The notes under the pieces were generated by a model, which made no database searches, had not been told where the DNA came from, and worked only from the letters and a program-made list of their open reading frames with translations. Below, in pieces: positions 1 through 12,262 of a DNA stretch of 64,000 nt. The stretch's first letter is position 1, and the number at the start of each line of letters is the position of its first letter. Location: contig CM069877.1 in assembly GCA_036172665.1 (NCBI GenBank), forward strand, positions 28,731,001-28,795,000, written 5' to 3'. The DNA comes from Prosopocoilus inquinatus (taxonomy: Eukaryota > Arthropoda > Insecta > Coleoptera > Lucanidae). The position numbers and the translations under genes are program-made.

Positions 1-952
1 AGTCGTTCCGAAGGATCTCGAAAATTGACGTGATTTGCAGACACTGTGAAAACGACTCTTTTCGATAGCGAAACCTCCATAAAAGCAAAATCAGACGCAT
101 TATGTGGACAATTTTTAAAAATCGAAATGTATTAGTTAATCGCAAATCAGGGTTGGGTCGCTTCTTGCAGTTGAGTTATTAGGGTTATTGAAAGTCACGC
201 ATAAGTGGTTACAAGATTCGCTTTCTATCACGCTAAAGATTGTATACTGGCTAGTCAATCAATCTCCAATTTCAGTCATTTGCTCCTCACAAATAAGGCA
301 ATGCGTGTTAACTTGGTCTCTCCGTAGAACATTCAATATCACGTCCTTTCCTTTCGCTGGAAAGGTCAGTCGTTGCAGAGAATAATTCCAAGCAAAGTCC
401 ATGGAACATTGAAAGAATAAATGAAATAAATTAAATTAAACACCTGAAATTATCGAGTAAAACTAGATTTGCGATTAATATGATGTTTTTTTTTTTAATT
501 TAAATTTTATTTTTAACATACCGTTCGTTGTTGTAAAGTGCGAACATAGCCTTTCTACTTCCTATCGTCTTCCAGAGCTGTGACGCTTCCGTAATGACGT
601 ATGCTATAATTAAAATCACGGAAGATAAGCCCTGCGTCATTAATCACCGTCCAGTTATGACCATAGTCTCTCAAATTTAATTCAGTTTTCATTGACATGA
701 CATGGGTACAGGGGAACGAATGCTACACATCCCGTCCGGATCTAAGTGCACAGCGCGTTGAGTGGGAGACAATAAGGCCTTCTTGAATTATTTGTGAGAT
801 ACTGTGGTTATAAATAAATAAAGCGTGACTCTTATTTTTTTCTCATACGCTATGGAAAGGAAAAAATATTTATTTTGGTTATTAATTACAATAATGCCAC
901 GAAATACCGTCCTCTCTTAAAGAGGCGGGGCTCAGGTTTCGTGAATTTGATA
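1..952. other. unassigned AT-rich sequence
   Basis: No coding region, RNA gene or clear repeat is visible. Short open frames here lack any recognisable protein motif. A poly-T run lies near 488-500. Confidence 0.6.
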
Positions 953-1768
953 TGTTGTAATTGTATAATTTAGTAAAATTAAAAGTGAGGTATAAATTAC
1001 ATTAGTCAATATATTTGTATATCTGGGGCGGGTTTTGTTACGATAACCAAAACAGCAACACATAGTTGAGTGATTTCAGTAATATGAAATCGGAAGAAAA
1101 GGTATAGACGGGTAGGCAGAGTGATATTCGGGGGTGAAGGCATCCTAAAGAAGTTACACGCGAGTCCGATTGATCGTGTGTCACTATAAAGCAGTGATAT
1201 TTGATTAAGGAGTTTTTTCAAAATATAGGTTGTTGAGGTTGTATGATATTCTGAGATAAATCGGTGATTGTTATTAACCTTCAATTGCACGAAAGCATAG
1301 AAAATCACCTGCACCTGCGTATGGCATTGGCAAGAAGCCTCTGGTTGCTCGGGAGGTTAGGCAATGTCAGAGATACAATTAGATGTTTACCTGATCTGTG
1401 GAATGCATTGTGCTTCTCTATGATGGCCATGATTTGAGGTAGATTCATGCTTGGGTGAAGTTTTAGAGGTACTTGTGGAAGGCGCTTTCACCAATGTTTC
1501 TGAGAACGTACGCTGAAGAGGCAACGTATGCTGATATCCACTTGGGGCTTGTATTTATGCACGATGCGAAGTACGAAGATGGATGTTGACAATATTGATT
1601 AAATAAGTTGGCTGTAGTTTTGTTTACATAAAAACAGTTGTAGACTTGTTGTTGTAATTGACAAGTGATAAAATTTGGCAAAATATATTGTTCTTTTAAA
1701 ATACAACGGTGTTATCAAGTACAAAAACCCAACAACATTCGTGGGTACCTTTGCCGTGAGTTCCTGTA
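953..1768 (-). repeat. R1 dispersed repeat, diverged reverse copy
   Basis: Read on the minus strand this matches the R1 copies at 26.8-27.8 kb and 55.4-57.2 kb. The shared segments are the terminal part (953-1,265), the part around the sequence TGCTTCTC (about 1,385-1,425), the part around TACGAAGATGG (about 1,490-1,585) and the GCCGTGAGTTCCT segment (1,738-1,768). Internal pieces are deleted compared with the fuller copies. Roughly 150 bases (about 1,585-1,738) have no counterpart in the other copies and look like a later insertion. No function is visible; this is repeat DNA, not a gene. Confidence 0.7.
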
Positions 1769-1770
1769 TA

Positions 1771-1798
1771 AAAACGGTGTTAGAGTTAACACCGTTTT
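1771..1798. repeat. short perfect hairpin
   Basis: A 12-base stem (AAAACGGTGTTA) pairs with its reverse complement across a 4-base loop. It lies just beyond the end of the R1 copy and may mark an old element end. A terminator role has no support in this context. Confidence 0.5.
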
Positions 1799-2089
1799 AA
1801 CTCTTATTGGTAGTTCCCTCGCGTCTATTGTTTCCGGTTTTCTAAGACTTAATTATTTTAGTGTGTACAGTGTTTGACAGCTTGTTCTACACGCAGAGGC
1901 GGCCTTAATAGTTGCGAGGCCCCTGGGGAGACCGGCTGGTCCATTGGGTTGGGTTGGTTGAGAAATTCCCCCCTCCCCCGCTTGCGATAAACAAAACGCA
2001 TTCTTTGTATTATAAAGAGCAGAAAAATACTCAATAAATTAAAAAAATAATAAAGTTGGTAAAATAATAATAATAAAAAAATAAAAACA
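1799..2089. other. unassigned; possible hAT end
   Basis: The start CAGAGGCGGCC (about 1,893) resembles the ends of some hAT transposons, but no matching opposite end was found. The rest is AT-rich. Confidence 0.3.
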
Positions 2090-2707
2090 ATTAAAGCGCG
2101 GCTGGAACAATTTCAAGGTTAACCAAACTCGAACCACAACAGGAATTTTTTTTTTAATATTCAATCCACACCCAATCCTACTGAACTTAACTAACTCCAT
2201 TCAAGCCAAGTAAAAAATTAAATTGCTTTTAAAACTTTTTGCTTCAATTGATTACAGTTACGTTGAGTTCAGTTGAGTTGGATTGACCTTGGGGTTTGTT
2301 GAGTTTCATTTTCACATTTTTTTTTACTTTTAATTTCTTTAATTAATATTAATTATCTTAAATATAAATATTATATGTTAATAAATATTAAAAAAGTTAA
2401 AGTATAAAAATGTAAAAATGAAGCTCAATAAATCCCAAGGTCAACCCAACTCAACTGTATTCAGTTGAAGCAAGAAAATTAAAATGAAGAAAGTTAAAAG
2501 TAAAAATTTAAATAATCGATTAAAGCGATTAAGTTCGACCAATGTCAAGGTCTACTAAATTCGACCCAACAACTGAACTCCATTTTATTCAACCCCGAGC
2601 AAAAAAAAATAAAAATTATAAAACAATAAAAAAATTTCTTTCAACATCAACAAATCTCCAGGTCAACTAAACTCTCTCTACTTATTATATCTTATTGCAC
2701 TCCATTC
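2090..2707. repeat. diverged AT-rich tandem repeat with inverted unit
   Basis: Imperfect units of roughly 100-120 bases carry the recurring core GGTCAACCCAACTCAACTG followed by A-rich spacer of AAATTAAAA type. One unit near 2,262-2,330 is inverted relative to the one near 2,400-2,470, so the pair could form a long imperfect hairpin. The array is broken by the TA-flanked element at 2,712-3,168 and similar units resume at about 3,536. No coding signal is present. Confidence 0.6.
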
Positions 2708-2711
2708 TATA

Positions 2712-3168
2712 CAGTGAGAATCTTGTAACGCTGCACATAGAAGAAAATTACGTGATCAGATAATACATTTCTGAATCATATAAGATTGCACATAGGTGTT
2801 TTAACATTACGTTGCTATAGTTACTACTTAATTCTTAATGCTGAATCATTTACAAATTGCACATAGGAAGTATTAAGGAAGGGAATAATTGATCTATCTG
2901 GAAAGTTGGTGGCAATTAAGGCAAAGACCTCTGTTAATGAAGCTCCATTTGAGAATAATGTGTACCTACATTTCAACCTTTTTGGGCGGTTGTATACATT
3001 TTACAATAAAATCAAAAGAACAACTTAATTCCATCTGACAATTCAAAATCAGTAGTGTCAGTACTAACAACGCACGGTAACCATGGTGAATAAAATAAAT
3101 TTTGAAATAATGTAATAATGCTTCCATAGATAATAATTAGTATGTGCAGTCTGATAAGATTCTCAGTG
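2712..3168. mobile_element. Tc1/mariner-type MITE, TA target site
   Basis: Inverted ends read CAGTGAGAATCTTGTAAC on the left and CACTGAGAATCTTATCAG on the right when complemented, and both continue into a shared CTGCACATA. The element is bordered by TA on both sides (TATA|CAGTG and CAGTG|TATA). At 457 bp with no transposase motif it is non-autonomous. The CAGTG start with a TA target fits the Tc1/mariner superfamily. It interrupts an AT-rich tandem array. Confidence 0.7.
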
Positions 3169-3535
3169 TATAAGTAAAAGGATTTAGAAAATGTACTTTT
3201 AAAAGTAAAACAAAATTATATATTTCGGGGTGGATGGCGTTGTTAGATGGGTTACAATGTTTAAATACACGGTAAACAAAATAACAATGTTTTAAATACT
3301 CATTAAACAAAATGTTCCAGATCCCAATGAAAACGTTAACGATTCGCGCAGAAACTACTACTACAGCATATTGCTCTTATTTAATTTTCTTTGTTCCTTT
3401 TGCTTTTTCAGCGTGTTTCGTTCGCACATTATTCCCCGACGTGTTTTCATATTTGTTCCTCAACACATAGTAAATTATCGATAAAGAAGTAAATCGTCGA
3501 TAAAGAAAGATATATATGGATTAAAGTTAAGTTAA
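3169..3535. other. unassigned sequence
   Basis: AT-rich, with no coding or repeat structure that I can support. Confidence 0.5.
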
Positions 3536-3860
3536 ACAAGTCTTAAGGTCAATCCAAACCTACTGATTTCAAACAAAATTCTTGTAGCACAAGTAAAGGA
3601 TAAAAAATTACCCGGAAAACTAAAAGTAAAGATTTAAAAAAAAATAAAAATCAATTAAAATGTTCAACGTCAACTTCAATCCAACCTAACTTATCTCAAT
3701 CTAATTCCATTTAACACAAATAAAAATTACAGAATGTCATTAAAAATTAAAAATTAAATTAAAAGTATCAAAATTGTTAAAAATCTCAAAGTTAACATAA
3801 CCAACGTAGTTGTATTCAACCCAAGCAAAAATTAAAATTAAAAAACTAAAAAAATACGTT
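3536..3860. repeat. diverged AT-rich tandem repeat, second block
   Basis: Units share the GGTCAAYCCAAACCTACTG / CAACTTCAATCCAACC / AACATAACCAACG cores and A-rich spacers with the block at 2,090-2,707. It is probably the same array, separated from that block by later insertions. Confidence 0.5.
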
Positions 3861-4597
3861 AAATGTCGCGATGCCTTTTACTTTAGAATTTATACTCACG
3901 GCGAAAATAAAAATATATTTTGGTCGTCAGTTACCATTTTAGAAAAAAGGATGCCAAACGGTAATCAAAAGTAGCCCATTTAGCGACGTAAATCGCCACG
4001 ATTGGCAAGACTATTAAATTAAATTAACTTTTTAACACAAATTTTGGAAAAATAATACAATATTTTTCTGCAATCGATTTCACACTTTTTAAGAAGTATT
4101 ATATTATTATGTTATTAAGCATTATTTCTTTTTTTTTTGGAAGAGGGGCGCCTATTATTGTTTACAAGCAACCTTCAGTTCTAAGGAAAGGCACAAATTA
4201 TTGTGGATTATAAAATCTGGTTCTCATAGAACAGGTGTTATTCTTTAAATAAGAAGAGGACTGAAATATTATTTCTCTTAACAAATATTTCAGAGATCTG
4301 TTTATTTAATATTTTTCTTTTCTTTTTTGACTGAAAAAGTTTCTAATGTGTTCATTTTATACAGATGTGCAAAATATTTCCGCATTTATTTGTAGATTTT
4401 ATTTAGATTTTCGATAATATGAATTCTATAGCCGCCGTTGATGACAGGGTATATTAACAATACAAATATTTTGAAGTTATTAATAATTCGTACCAACGAC
4501 GATTTGAAGATATTTAAAATAATTATAATTAATTTTAAATATTTAAAATTCATTTTACAACAAAGGCAAAATCTTTCCCAACAGAGAGCTGCAGTTC
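3861..4597. other. unassigned AT-rich sequence
   Basis: Nothing recognisable. It contains homopolymer T runs near 4,130 and 4,310. Confidence 0.5.
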
Positions 4598-4740
4598 CTT
4601 GATTCGCCGCTGGAGAAAGCGGGGCCAGGAAAGGTCCCCGGTGAGCAAAACTTATCTTATTGCGGGACATCGGGACGTAAACGCTGCATGGTTTTTACAT
4701 GTTAACCACATAACCGACTGCATTAGCGGGATACTTACAG
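4598..4740 (-). repeat. R1 fragment, reverse orientation
   Basis: This is the reverse complement of the R1 segment running from the end of the GCGGCGAAT motif through the CATGTGGTTAACATG motif in the copy at 25.9-26.1 kb. The shared parts include TTCGCCGCTGGAGA, CCCCGGTGAG and ACATGTTAACCACAT. It is one more truncated R1 copy. Confidence 0.7.
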
Positions 4741-5897
4741 CTGACACCCTTATGCATATTGAAAGTAGACGGACGGGTGTGAGAAAAGACTAACGATACT
4801 GGTTGTTGTTTGGCGTACAATATCTCTGATTCATATACATACATGTTATTATTTATGTCATTGGTAATTGTTTATAAACGGAAGAAAAACACTTCTGCAG
4901 TTTGCGCTTCATAAATTTCAATTACCTGCACCATTCGTTCTCATTGAATTTCTATGATCTCAGTTTAGTTCAACAATCTACATAAGAAATGAATAATGCA
5001 AAAGTTTTTTTTTTCCCGAGGCTAACTCCGAGGTAATTTCTTGTTGAACACTTAATACATTGTTTTTGTATTAATGCCTGTTTACTGTCATACATCGCGG
5101 TTACATACGTTTGAATTTAAATAATATATACATAGAGAAATATAATAGTTCACGTTCAGTTTCTATAATGGACAAATTTCCCACTCACTCATTAACATGT
5201 AAACGTCAACTTGTTCGCTTCGTTTACATTAACATTTTTCCAATCACGTTTCTGACATTCTCCCGCTCCCACATTTGCGACGAGGAACGCTTAATAAACC
5301 ATGAACGGTATTCAAAGCCGGTCGGTATTTATTGAACGCCGCGTTTTCTCACATTTCAATGGTCAATAAATTATTTACCACTAACGAATGCAAATTTATG
5401 CGAGGAATAATGAAATAGAGCCGCGACACCGCCTCTTTATTCCACATAATCGTAAATAAGCACGGGTACCAACTCATTCACGTTCGTATTCAAAATACGG
5501 CAGCTGTGCTCGTACGTCACGTCGATAAATTCGACGTCGCCCGCCTTTGACTGCCTGCCGCAGGAAGCGGCGATATTAAAAGTGAACACTTCCATCTTTA
5601 TTTATTTAATTCGCGTCGTCGACGCCTTCGTGGACGGCTTCTGTAATTACCTTGTTGCTTTTATTCCGACCTTTCATCTTATAAATAGAGTTTTATTGGA
5701 AGCACAATTTGAGTCTTCCTTTCGTCGTCCAGTTTCTTATTAGTCTTACGACTGACAACTCTCAGATGTGGTAGAACATCATGTTTCGTATTAACAGTTA
5801 CAAACTTATTATGATTTGACATACCGCCTATAATTTGATTTGTAATACCATTGGACATAATAGGCGCCTTAACGACACCTGTACGCCTGCTCATCCC
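4741..5897. other. unassigned; contains a GC-richer patch
   Basis: No coding region is recognisable. The part at about 5,440-5,660 is clearly richer in G+C and CpG than its surroundings and seems unique in the window, which would fit a host regulatory element. That is inference only. Confidence 0.4.
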
Positions 5898-5898
5898 T

Positions 5899-6114
5899 TA
5901 GCGTACGAAGATGATTCGCTGTTCACCCTCGATGTTTAGGTCGCGCTCGATACCGCAATAACACCTCAATGTAAAATAATCGTACAAATAATAGCGCGCA
6001 TCTTTGTCATGCACGATTTCATTTAAATTTATGCGTTTGTTTTATATCGATCTATTGAGCGCGATTTAAACATCGAGGATGAACAGTGAGGCATCTTCGG
6101 CATGTTTGTACCCT
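5899..6114. mobile_element. R4 TIR element (MITE)
   Basis: The two ends are long imperfect inverted repeats. The left end runs GTACGAAGATGATTCGCTG then TTCACCCTCGATGTTTAGG. The right end when complemented runs GTACAAACATGCCGAAGATG, CTCACTGTTCATCCTCGATG. The inner part has matching GCGCGCT-type segments. At 216 bp it has no transposase. A second, interrupted copy lies at 11,803-12,640. The superfamily is unclear because no convincing target duplication is visible. Confidence 0.7.
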
Positions 6115-7231
6115 AACGGTGGTTAAGACAGATGACTAAGACGAACATCTGACACCTAGTAGAAATTTATTATTATGTGTTGTTTATTTGATTCCTACAT
6201 GGTGTTCAAACTTAATACGCGCAGAGTTCTAATTAGTCTATGTGGGATTGCCAGATCTGGTACAGTCAGTCGGAGATTAGACTGTGTGACGTGCCTGTTG
6301 CACCGCGAGTTTCGAGGAACTTGTTTGTATCACCGTACTGTTGATTTAAACTTTGTTGTGTGATTATTCACTTGTATTTGAGTATTGATTGAATGAAACT
6401 CTATCCTGGACCTTCTGCAGCGCTTAAGTTCAGATCAAAAACTCCTGTGATAAATACGTCTGATATTGTGCGAAACCAAAGCAGCTTGGCGACCCTGTCA
6501 AGGTTTAGTTCGGTTCAGTTTCGTTCACCCAGGCGTTTTAATATGTTAAAGGCCCACCTTATTCTTCACAGAGCTAGTCCCGAGGCAAGAGTCGACTAAA
6601 ACATCGGCGCAGACTTGTTACTAGTATTATGATTGCAAACGCGCAAGTGCGGAAGAAAGAAACAATATTGTAGGCTAAGAAAGTACTGAACAGCCAACAA
6701 ACAAAATATGTATTTTGCTTACGCACAGTGCTTTAACAATTCCGCGTAATTTATGCGTTTTTAACACGTATGTTGACCGAGTATACCTGAAATGAAGACT
6801 GAGCATACCTAAAATGAAATTATCAGGTTAAACCGTAGGTTCTTGAGCACAGCGGGGCGCGAACAGGAAAATGTATTACTACCTAAGAGCAAAATTAAAA
6901 TTAAAAATACTTTTCAATAATTTGGTAAATTACAATCGGAATAGATTTTTACAAACAGTTCTTAAACTACAATCTACAAGTTAAACGTTTACTTACAGTT
7001 AAAAATTATATTCTCGGTATTGGTTTATATCGGGTGTCCATTCTGTCCGATTTTCATTATTAGAAACAAAAACCAAAAATATGCTGTTTTTATTTAATGT
7101 CAGAGTTTTACACGTCAAAAGTTTCAAGAATGTTGAGAAGCTTGCTTTTTAAAGCTAAATTATTATAGGGATATAAGATATGTGGCAAATTTCATTCTAC
7201 GAGAATTTACGTGGCGAACGTATTATTATTA
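6115..7231. other. unassigned sequence
   Basis: Short open frames near 6,175-6,360 and 6,393-6,600 show no recognisable motif. The sequence CGGGTGTCC near 7,031 resembles a mariner-type end, but I found no partner. Confidence 0.4.
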
Positions 7232-7446
7232 TTTCTCGCTCGCGAACGAAGGAATCTTTTCGAACCAGCTGATATTGAATGAAATGAAAGAAACGATCCT
7301 TTTGCTCCGTTATTGTTAACTTCGCAGAATGAATTGGATAACTGGGAAGCCGGATTTCGTTTATTTCAGTATTTTTCATTTATCTCATTTTTCTTATTTA
7401 GCTAGTTAATTTGGTTCGAAAAGATTTGCTCGTTCGCGAGCGAAAA
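7232..7446. mobile_element. 215-bp MITE with 36-bp inverted ends
   Basis: The left end TTTCTCGCTCGCGAACGAAG, continuing to TTTTCGAACCA, is repeated in inverted form at 7,412-7,446 with only a few mismatches. No coding capacity. The superfamily is not determined. Confidence 0.65.
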
Positions 7447-8679
7447 GTAGGTAACAATGATGTTTGTTCAGTGGCGTGTCCTGGAACACAGGAATTATGG
7501 TGCTTCATGAAGAATGATTCAAAACGTGCACTAATTGCTTAGGAAGGGAAAACACTTTTGTTTACTGTTTAAAATAAGAGAGGAAAATACTGCTATAGTT
7601 TATGTATTATTTGCATAATTTATTTAGAATATTTATCCTTGACATAACTAACAAAACATGAAATGAAACGGAAAAGCCGCTTATTACAATTCGAAATCGC
7701 TATGAAATTAGTTAAACTGATGTGAATCGCATTGGCTTGAAGAATAGATGACGTGTCTTGGCTGGCTGCTCTTAATTCATTTACTCCCATAGGAGAAATT
7801 TTGTACTAATAGTTCTATCCATTAGAATTCCAAAATGGATTAGTAGTCAAAAACATTCTCTGGGTCTTGACATTGCCGCCTCTCTTCGACAACAGCTTGT
7901 GGTACAATCTATAATTATGATTGATAAAATTGTATGGCGTATTCCTCATATTGCTGTTGGACTATATTAGCTATCTGTATATAAAGCATAGACGTAGCAA
8001 CGTAAACAGTTTATACTTTTCATAAAGCTATCTCTCAAAAGAATTTATTTGTTCCATAGAGCTATTGATTTTCGTTTAGTGGCATCTCTGGCCTTGCTCG
8101 ATGTTTTGAATACAGCTTCACTAAATGGGTTAATATTCCACTTATTGAAATACATTTCTTGCACCATTTAGTACTGTTTCATAGACCTATGCTTAACCAC
8201 ACCTTCCTTATATTCCGACCCATCTTTCTTCCTCAAATTGACATCCCAACTCTTCAGAATAATATTTAACTCTGCAGGTGTGGTAGATGATGTCAAAGAA
8301 TAGCCATTTTCTTCTCGAGGCTTGTGTGAATTTTCCGGCACGTTTCTTCCAATATGTGCATTGATTTCTGCATCAGGTGTCTCGCACCTTCCATTGCAAA
8401 TAACACGTAAATAGGAAAACGGCAATAATTCTTAGATATAAATTAACTCGTGAAACACTGCTTTCAAAAAAAAAAAAAAAATCAAGCACCAATATTTACT
8501 GGATGCTATGAAAATGAAATCACATGTAGCGTAGATTTGCGAACTAGCGTTTTAAATATTTAATTTTAATCATTGATTTGGTTCATCGAATAGTCTCTCG
8601 AATAACAATCGTAGCCATAGATACGTAGAACATTTCTGTGATGATCTCACTCATGTTTCACTTAATCACATTCCAGTTA
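7447..8679. other. unassigned sequence
   Basis: No gene or repeat that I can support. An A14-15 run lies at about 8,467. An open frame at 8,168-8,425 on the minus strand has no recognisable domain. Confidence 0.5.
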
Positions 8680-9067
8680 TGAAATCCCAGAATTCAGCGG
8701 TAAACGACGCGCAAGTGATGAAACTGGAGCGCAAGCGTTGCAAGATTTTGCAAACTCGAGTGTTATGTCCAGATATCGGACGAAAGTATGGAACTCAATG
8801 TCATTCTCATAAGCGGCACCTAAGGTAAACGCATGGTAGGCAGTATCCCGATCGCGTACTTTGCGTTTGTTACTTCATATTCATCCCATTAATAGCCCGG
8901 CGCTCATGAATTGGCGGCGAGCGTACGCCTTGCATTCAGGAGACGAAGTGATCGTGAATATTCATACTAATGTCCTAAGATTGGTTATGTTACGACTTGC
9001 TTAAGTAAGCAGATTTTTGTGAACAAAACTGTATAAATAGACCTAGCCGAGTTCGGAACTCATGTTT
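8680..9067 (+). repeat. R3 dispersed repeat, copy 1
   Basis: The outer segments match copies at 10,818-10,960 and 45,277-45,445. They are a left block with GAAACTGGAGCGCAAGCGTTG and a right block with AAGTAAGCAGATTTTTGTG, AACAAAACTGTATAAATAGA and CCGAGTTCGGAA. About 170 bases in the middle (roughly 8,790-8,960), GC-richer, are absent from the other two copies and are either an insertion here or a deletion there. The TATAAATAG sequence is shared by the family and need not be a working promoter. Confidence 0.65.
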
Positions 9068-9453
9068 CTCACGCAAGCGTGAGAGACAATCGTGAGAGCA
9101 CCACAAAAATATTCGACATAACTTTTACTACTCATGGTATTATAAGTGAATAATTATTATTCATAATTTGGAAATTAAATCAAAATTTTTATGCGCCGCT
9201 TCAGTTGTATTGGTTGTGTGTAGGTCTGTTCACTTGCTACACTGGTGTATACTCATCTCGTGTCATTCTATGAGGTTAAAACAAGATAAACATACTCTGA
9301 CTGCACACTCGTACAACAAGTGAATAGATGGAATATAGTTGTTCTGCATTCACTTTTTGAATGTCCTTATTTTTCTTCGGAATTATCATGTATGTGTTTT
9401 CATGTATTGCCTCCAAACTTTTAACTTCTAACATATTCATCTTCTGTTTCTAG
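9068..9453. other. unassigned sequence
   Basis: A short hairpin (TCTCACGCAAGCGTGAGA, about 9,066-9,083) directly follows the R3 copy. Nothing else is supported. Confidence 0.4.
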
Positions 9454-9487
9454 GGTTTTAGCCAGTGATAATGGGATATTACTAGAG
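9454..9487 (+). other. candidate 34-nt micro-exon
   Basis: The stretch is preceded by a pyrimidine-rich tract ending TTCTGTTTCTAG and followed by GTAAGTCC, so it is bordered by a good 3' splice site and a consensus 5' splice site. It would encode only about 11 residues and the frame is unknown. Such site pairs also occur by chance, so confidence is low. Confidence 0.25.
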
Positions 9488-9707
9488 GTAAGTCCTATTT
9501 TTGAATCACATCCCAATGTTGCCTTGCAAGGTGCTCAAGCAATTGTTTCGCGAAAATATAAAAAGGTATATTGTGCTATTGAATAAACTGAACTCATATA
9601 GATCATCGTTAGACCATCCAAGAAACGAATTATGTATTCAACATCTTGTTTAGACCTTTTAATTCTTGACTTTCAGGATACCTGTACAATCAGACATTCA
9701 AACCATA

Positions 9708-9823
9708 TACTACGATGTTCAACTTAAATGATACCGTTTGAAAATTTCGTAGTCCTTACGTTGGATGTTCTTAAAGATGTGGTTTGCATGCAGGAGTATC
9801 ATTTAAGTCGAGCATCATAGTAC
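9708..9823. mobile_element. 116-bp hairpin MITE remnant
   Basis: The left arm (ACTACGATGTTCAACTTAAA then TGATAC) recurs inverted at 9,796-9,823 with few mismatches, separated by about 60 bases. This fits a small foldback/MITE. Confidence 0.55.
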
Positions 9824-10817
9824 CTTTAAGCTCTGTAATAATGCGATAAATAAATTGTTTTACGTACAATTTTAAGAGTACCAATTAATATTAAATTGCT
9901 TAGCAATATGCATCACAACGTTTTCCCCTCTCCCCCTCCTGCTTTGATTTCAGTGGTTGTAAAAAAAGGTCTTGGTTGAATGGTCCTAGTAGATGATTAA
10001 AATTCTGAAATTCAATGAAATTTACTTGACCTTATTCATCAACGTTTTCTGGAATCAATTATTTGATGGACAATGTCTTTTTTCTTTTCTTATTCCTTTT
10101 CAATTTATGTTTTATATCAGGCGTGGACGCGATAGAAAAACATGACGCGGTACATCCCTGTTCTTCGCAATATTAATTGTACGTTGATCACAACTGCCAA
10201 TAGGACGCGAAACTTTTTTGTAACTTCTATGAGATCATGGATTCAGTACTACTGTCGAATAGTAAGGATATTACGAGCTCGCTCTTTACGGATTTATATG
10301 CCCACGTTTGTTTTACTTTATAAAATAAAGCGTTCTGTTGCTAGTCGAGGAGTACTGAATATGGTGTTCAAAACAAGTTCGATTTTAATTCTTTTCCCAA
10401 GATCATTTACTATTAGCTCTCCTTGTTAATTAAAAAAAAAACGCATAAATATTTGTAACATGAAACTCTTTGTAGTCTCTAGGTTCAAAACGTGTTGATT
10501 TGGTTCTATACAAAAGCCATAAATAAGGAAGTAAGAAACCAGCTAAAAATCAAACTATTTTTTTGTTTATAAATTTATTTATTTATAATTAATGAATCAA
10601 AATAAATGGAAGAATTTATTTATCAGGATATTTATTTGAAACAATTATTTATTTCTATTAGTAGAATATGGTGAAGATAAATATACCAGACAGAGGACAT
10701 CAAAATATTTAGAATGGATCTAGTTCATCTATATACAAAAGTGTACCGTTTCTAATATGTTGACACGATTAGATTTTTTATAGAACAATTTAAAAAAATA
10801 CGAAATAATATACTAGA
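9824..10817. other. unassigned AT-rich sequence
   Basis: A 95-codon open frame at 10,142-10,429 has no recognisable domain. The rest is low-complexity TTTATTTATT sequence. Confidence 0.4.
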
Positions 10818-10960
10818 AATCAGCGAAAAACGACTTAGGAGTATCATAACTGGAGCGCGAGCATTGCAAGCTTGCACAAACTCAAGTGCTGTACCATGAC
10901 CTAATTAAGTAAGCAGATTTTTGTAAACAAAACTGTAAAAGACCGAGCCGAATACGGAAG
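10818..10960 (+). repeat. R3 dispersed repeat, copy 2
   Basis: It matches copy 1 at CTGGAGCGCGAGCATTGCAAG, CAAACTCAAGTGCTGTA, AAGTAAGCAGATTTTTGTAA and the AACAAAACTGTA segment. It lacks the extra middle block of copy 1. Confidence 0.65.
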
Positions 10961-11802
10961 TTTAGGCATTTTTTAGAAATCTCTTGCATGTTGTTTAATA
11001 AAACATAGTCATTGGTACTTATTAGACTACACTCCCACTTAGGGCGTTTTTTTTTCGTACCTCTCTAGTTATTAATTTTACGAAAAAATATTTCAAATGA
11101 AAGTTTCACTGAATCATATGGAGCATATATTAAAATTAGTTTGACGTATACAGAGTGTTCCGTTTAGCCTGAGCGTTAGGTCACTTCGTTATTTTAAATC
11201 GAACACCGTACATGTTTTTACATTTTCGAGTTCTTGACTAAATTTTAGTGTGACTGCGTATAATACATAAGGTCTAATCTAAACTGTTTTCGCTTTACTC
11301 AAATTTTGAAAAAATATATCGCTCTTGCAGTACCTCAAAAAATGCAAATATCTCGTGGTTTCTAGCAAAAGTTTCGTATTGAAACGCTTTTTCAGCCACA
11401 CCATCAATAAAAAATCCCAGCAACATAAGTTCTTACAAAAAAATTAATAAACTTGAGAATACTCAAACTACGATAACTATTTTTTTTAATGGGATGCCAT
11501 ATAACTTTTACCATTATCAGATGCACTATTTAATTATCAGTCTTGAATAATTGTTTCAGTGTTTAGATTTATCTTTACGACTTTTTAAAATATCCGAAAT
11601 ATTGAGACATTTGTTAGTTACTATGGTCACAGAGCAAACAAACTGTTTGTTTATCTTACCCTAAAATCTTTAAGTTTTATGCAACATTCAAAAAGTTAAA
11701 ATTAATCTTTGAGAAGGTCTCTTACGTAAGAAGACGTGATAGGTACGGATTTTACTCTTGCCGTGGAATGCGGCGAATGAACTCTAAGAAAAATCTTCTA
11801 TG
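10961..11802. other. unassigned sequence
   Basis: A TACAGAGTGTTCCGTTT sequence at about 11,153 resembles a mariner-type inverted end, but no matching right end was found. Otherwise nothing is recognisable. Confidence 0.4.
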
Positions 11803-12188
11803 AGGGTACGAACGTGCCGAAGATGCTTCACTGTTCACCCTCGATGTTTAGGTTGCGCTCGATACCACGATATAAAAAAACAAACCTACAGTTTTAAATG
11901 GAACGGTGCGTATCGAAGATGTATAGCAGCTCGCATTTTCGACGTGAACGATTTCATTTAAATTTGTACGTTTGTTTTACATCAAGGTGATATCCGCAGT
12001 ATCGAGCGCGACATAAACATCGAGTTCATTGATATTAACCTCCGCCCATAATAATTTTTATATCCGTAAGCTGCCATCTTCAGTACGCTACCAACTTAAA
12101 AGCACTAAAAAGATCTAAAAACACCCTAATCATCCTGATAAAATCATAAAAATGTGAAAACTAACAACAATCTAATCATACTAAAAGA

Positions 12189-12191
12189 TAC

Positions 12192-12254
<63 letters not shown>

Positions 12255-12262
12255 TAAATATA
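12189..12262. repeat. TA-dinucleotide microsatellite
   Basis: An almost pure (TA)n run of about 70 bases, broken twice by ATG steps. Confidence 0.9.

Noticed and set aside
9035..9045. Functional TATA promoter (TATAAATAG)
   Set aside because: The motif is part of the R3 repeat and no downstream gene is seen.
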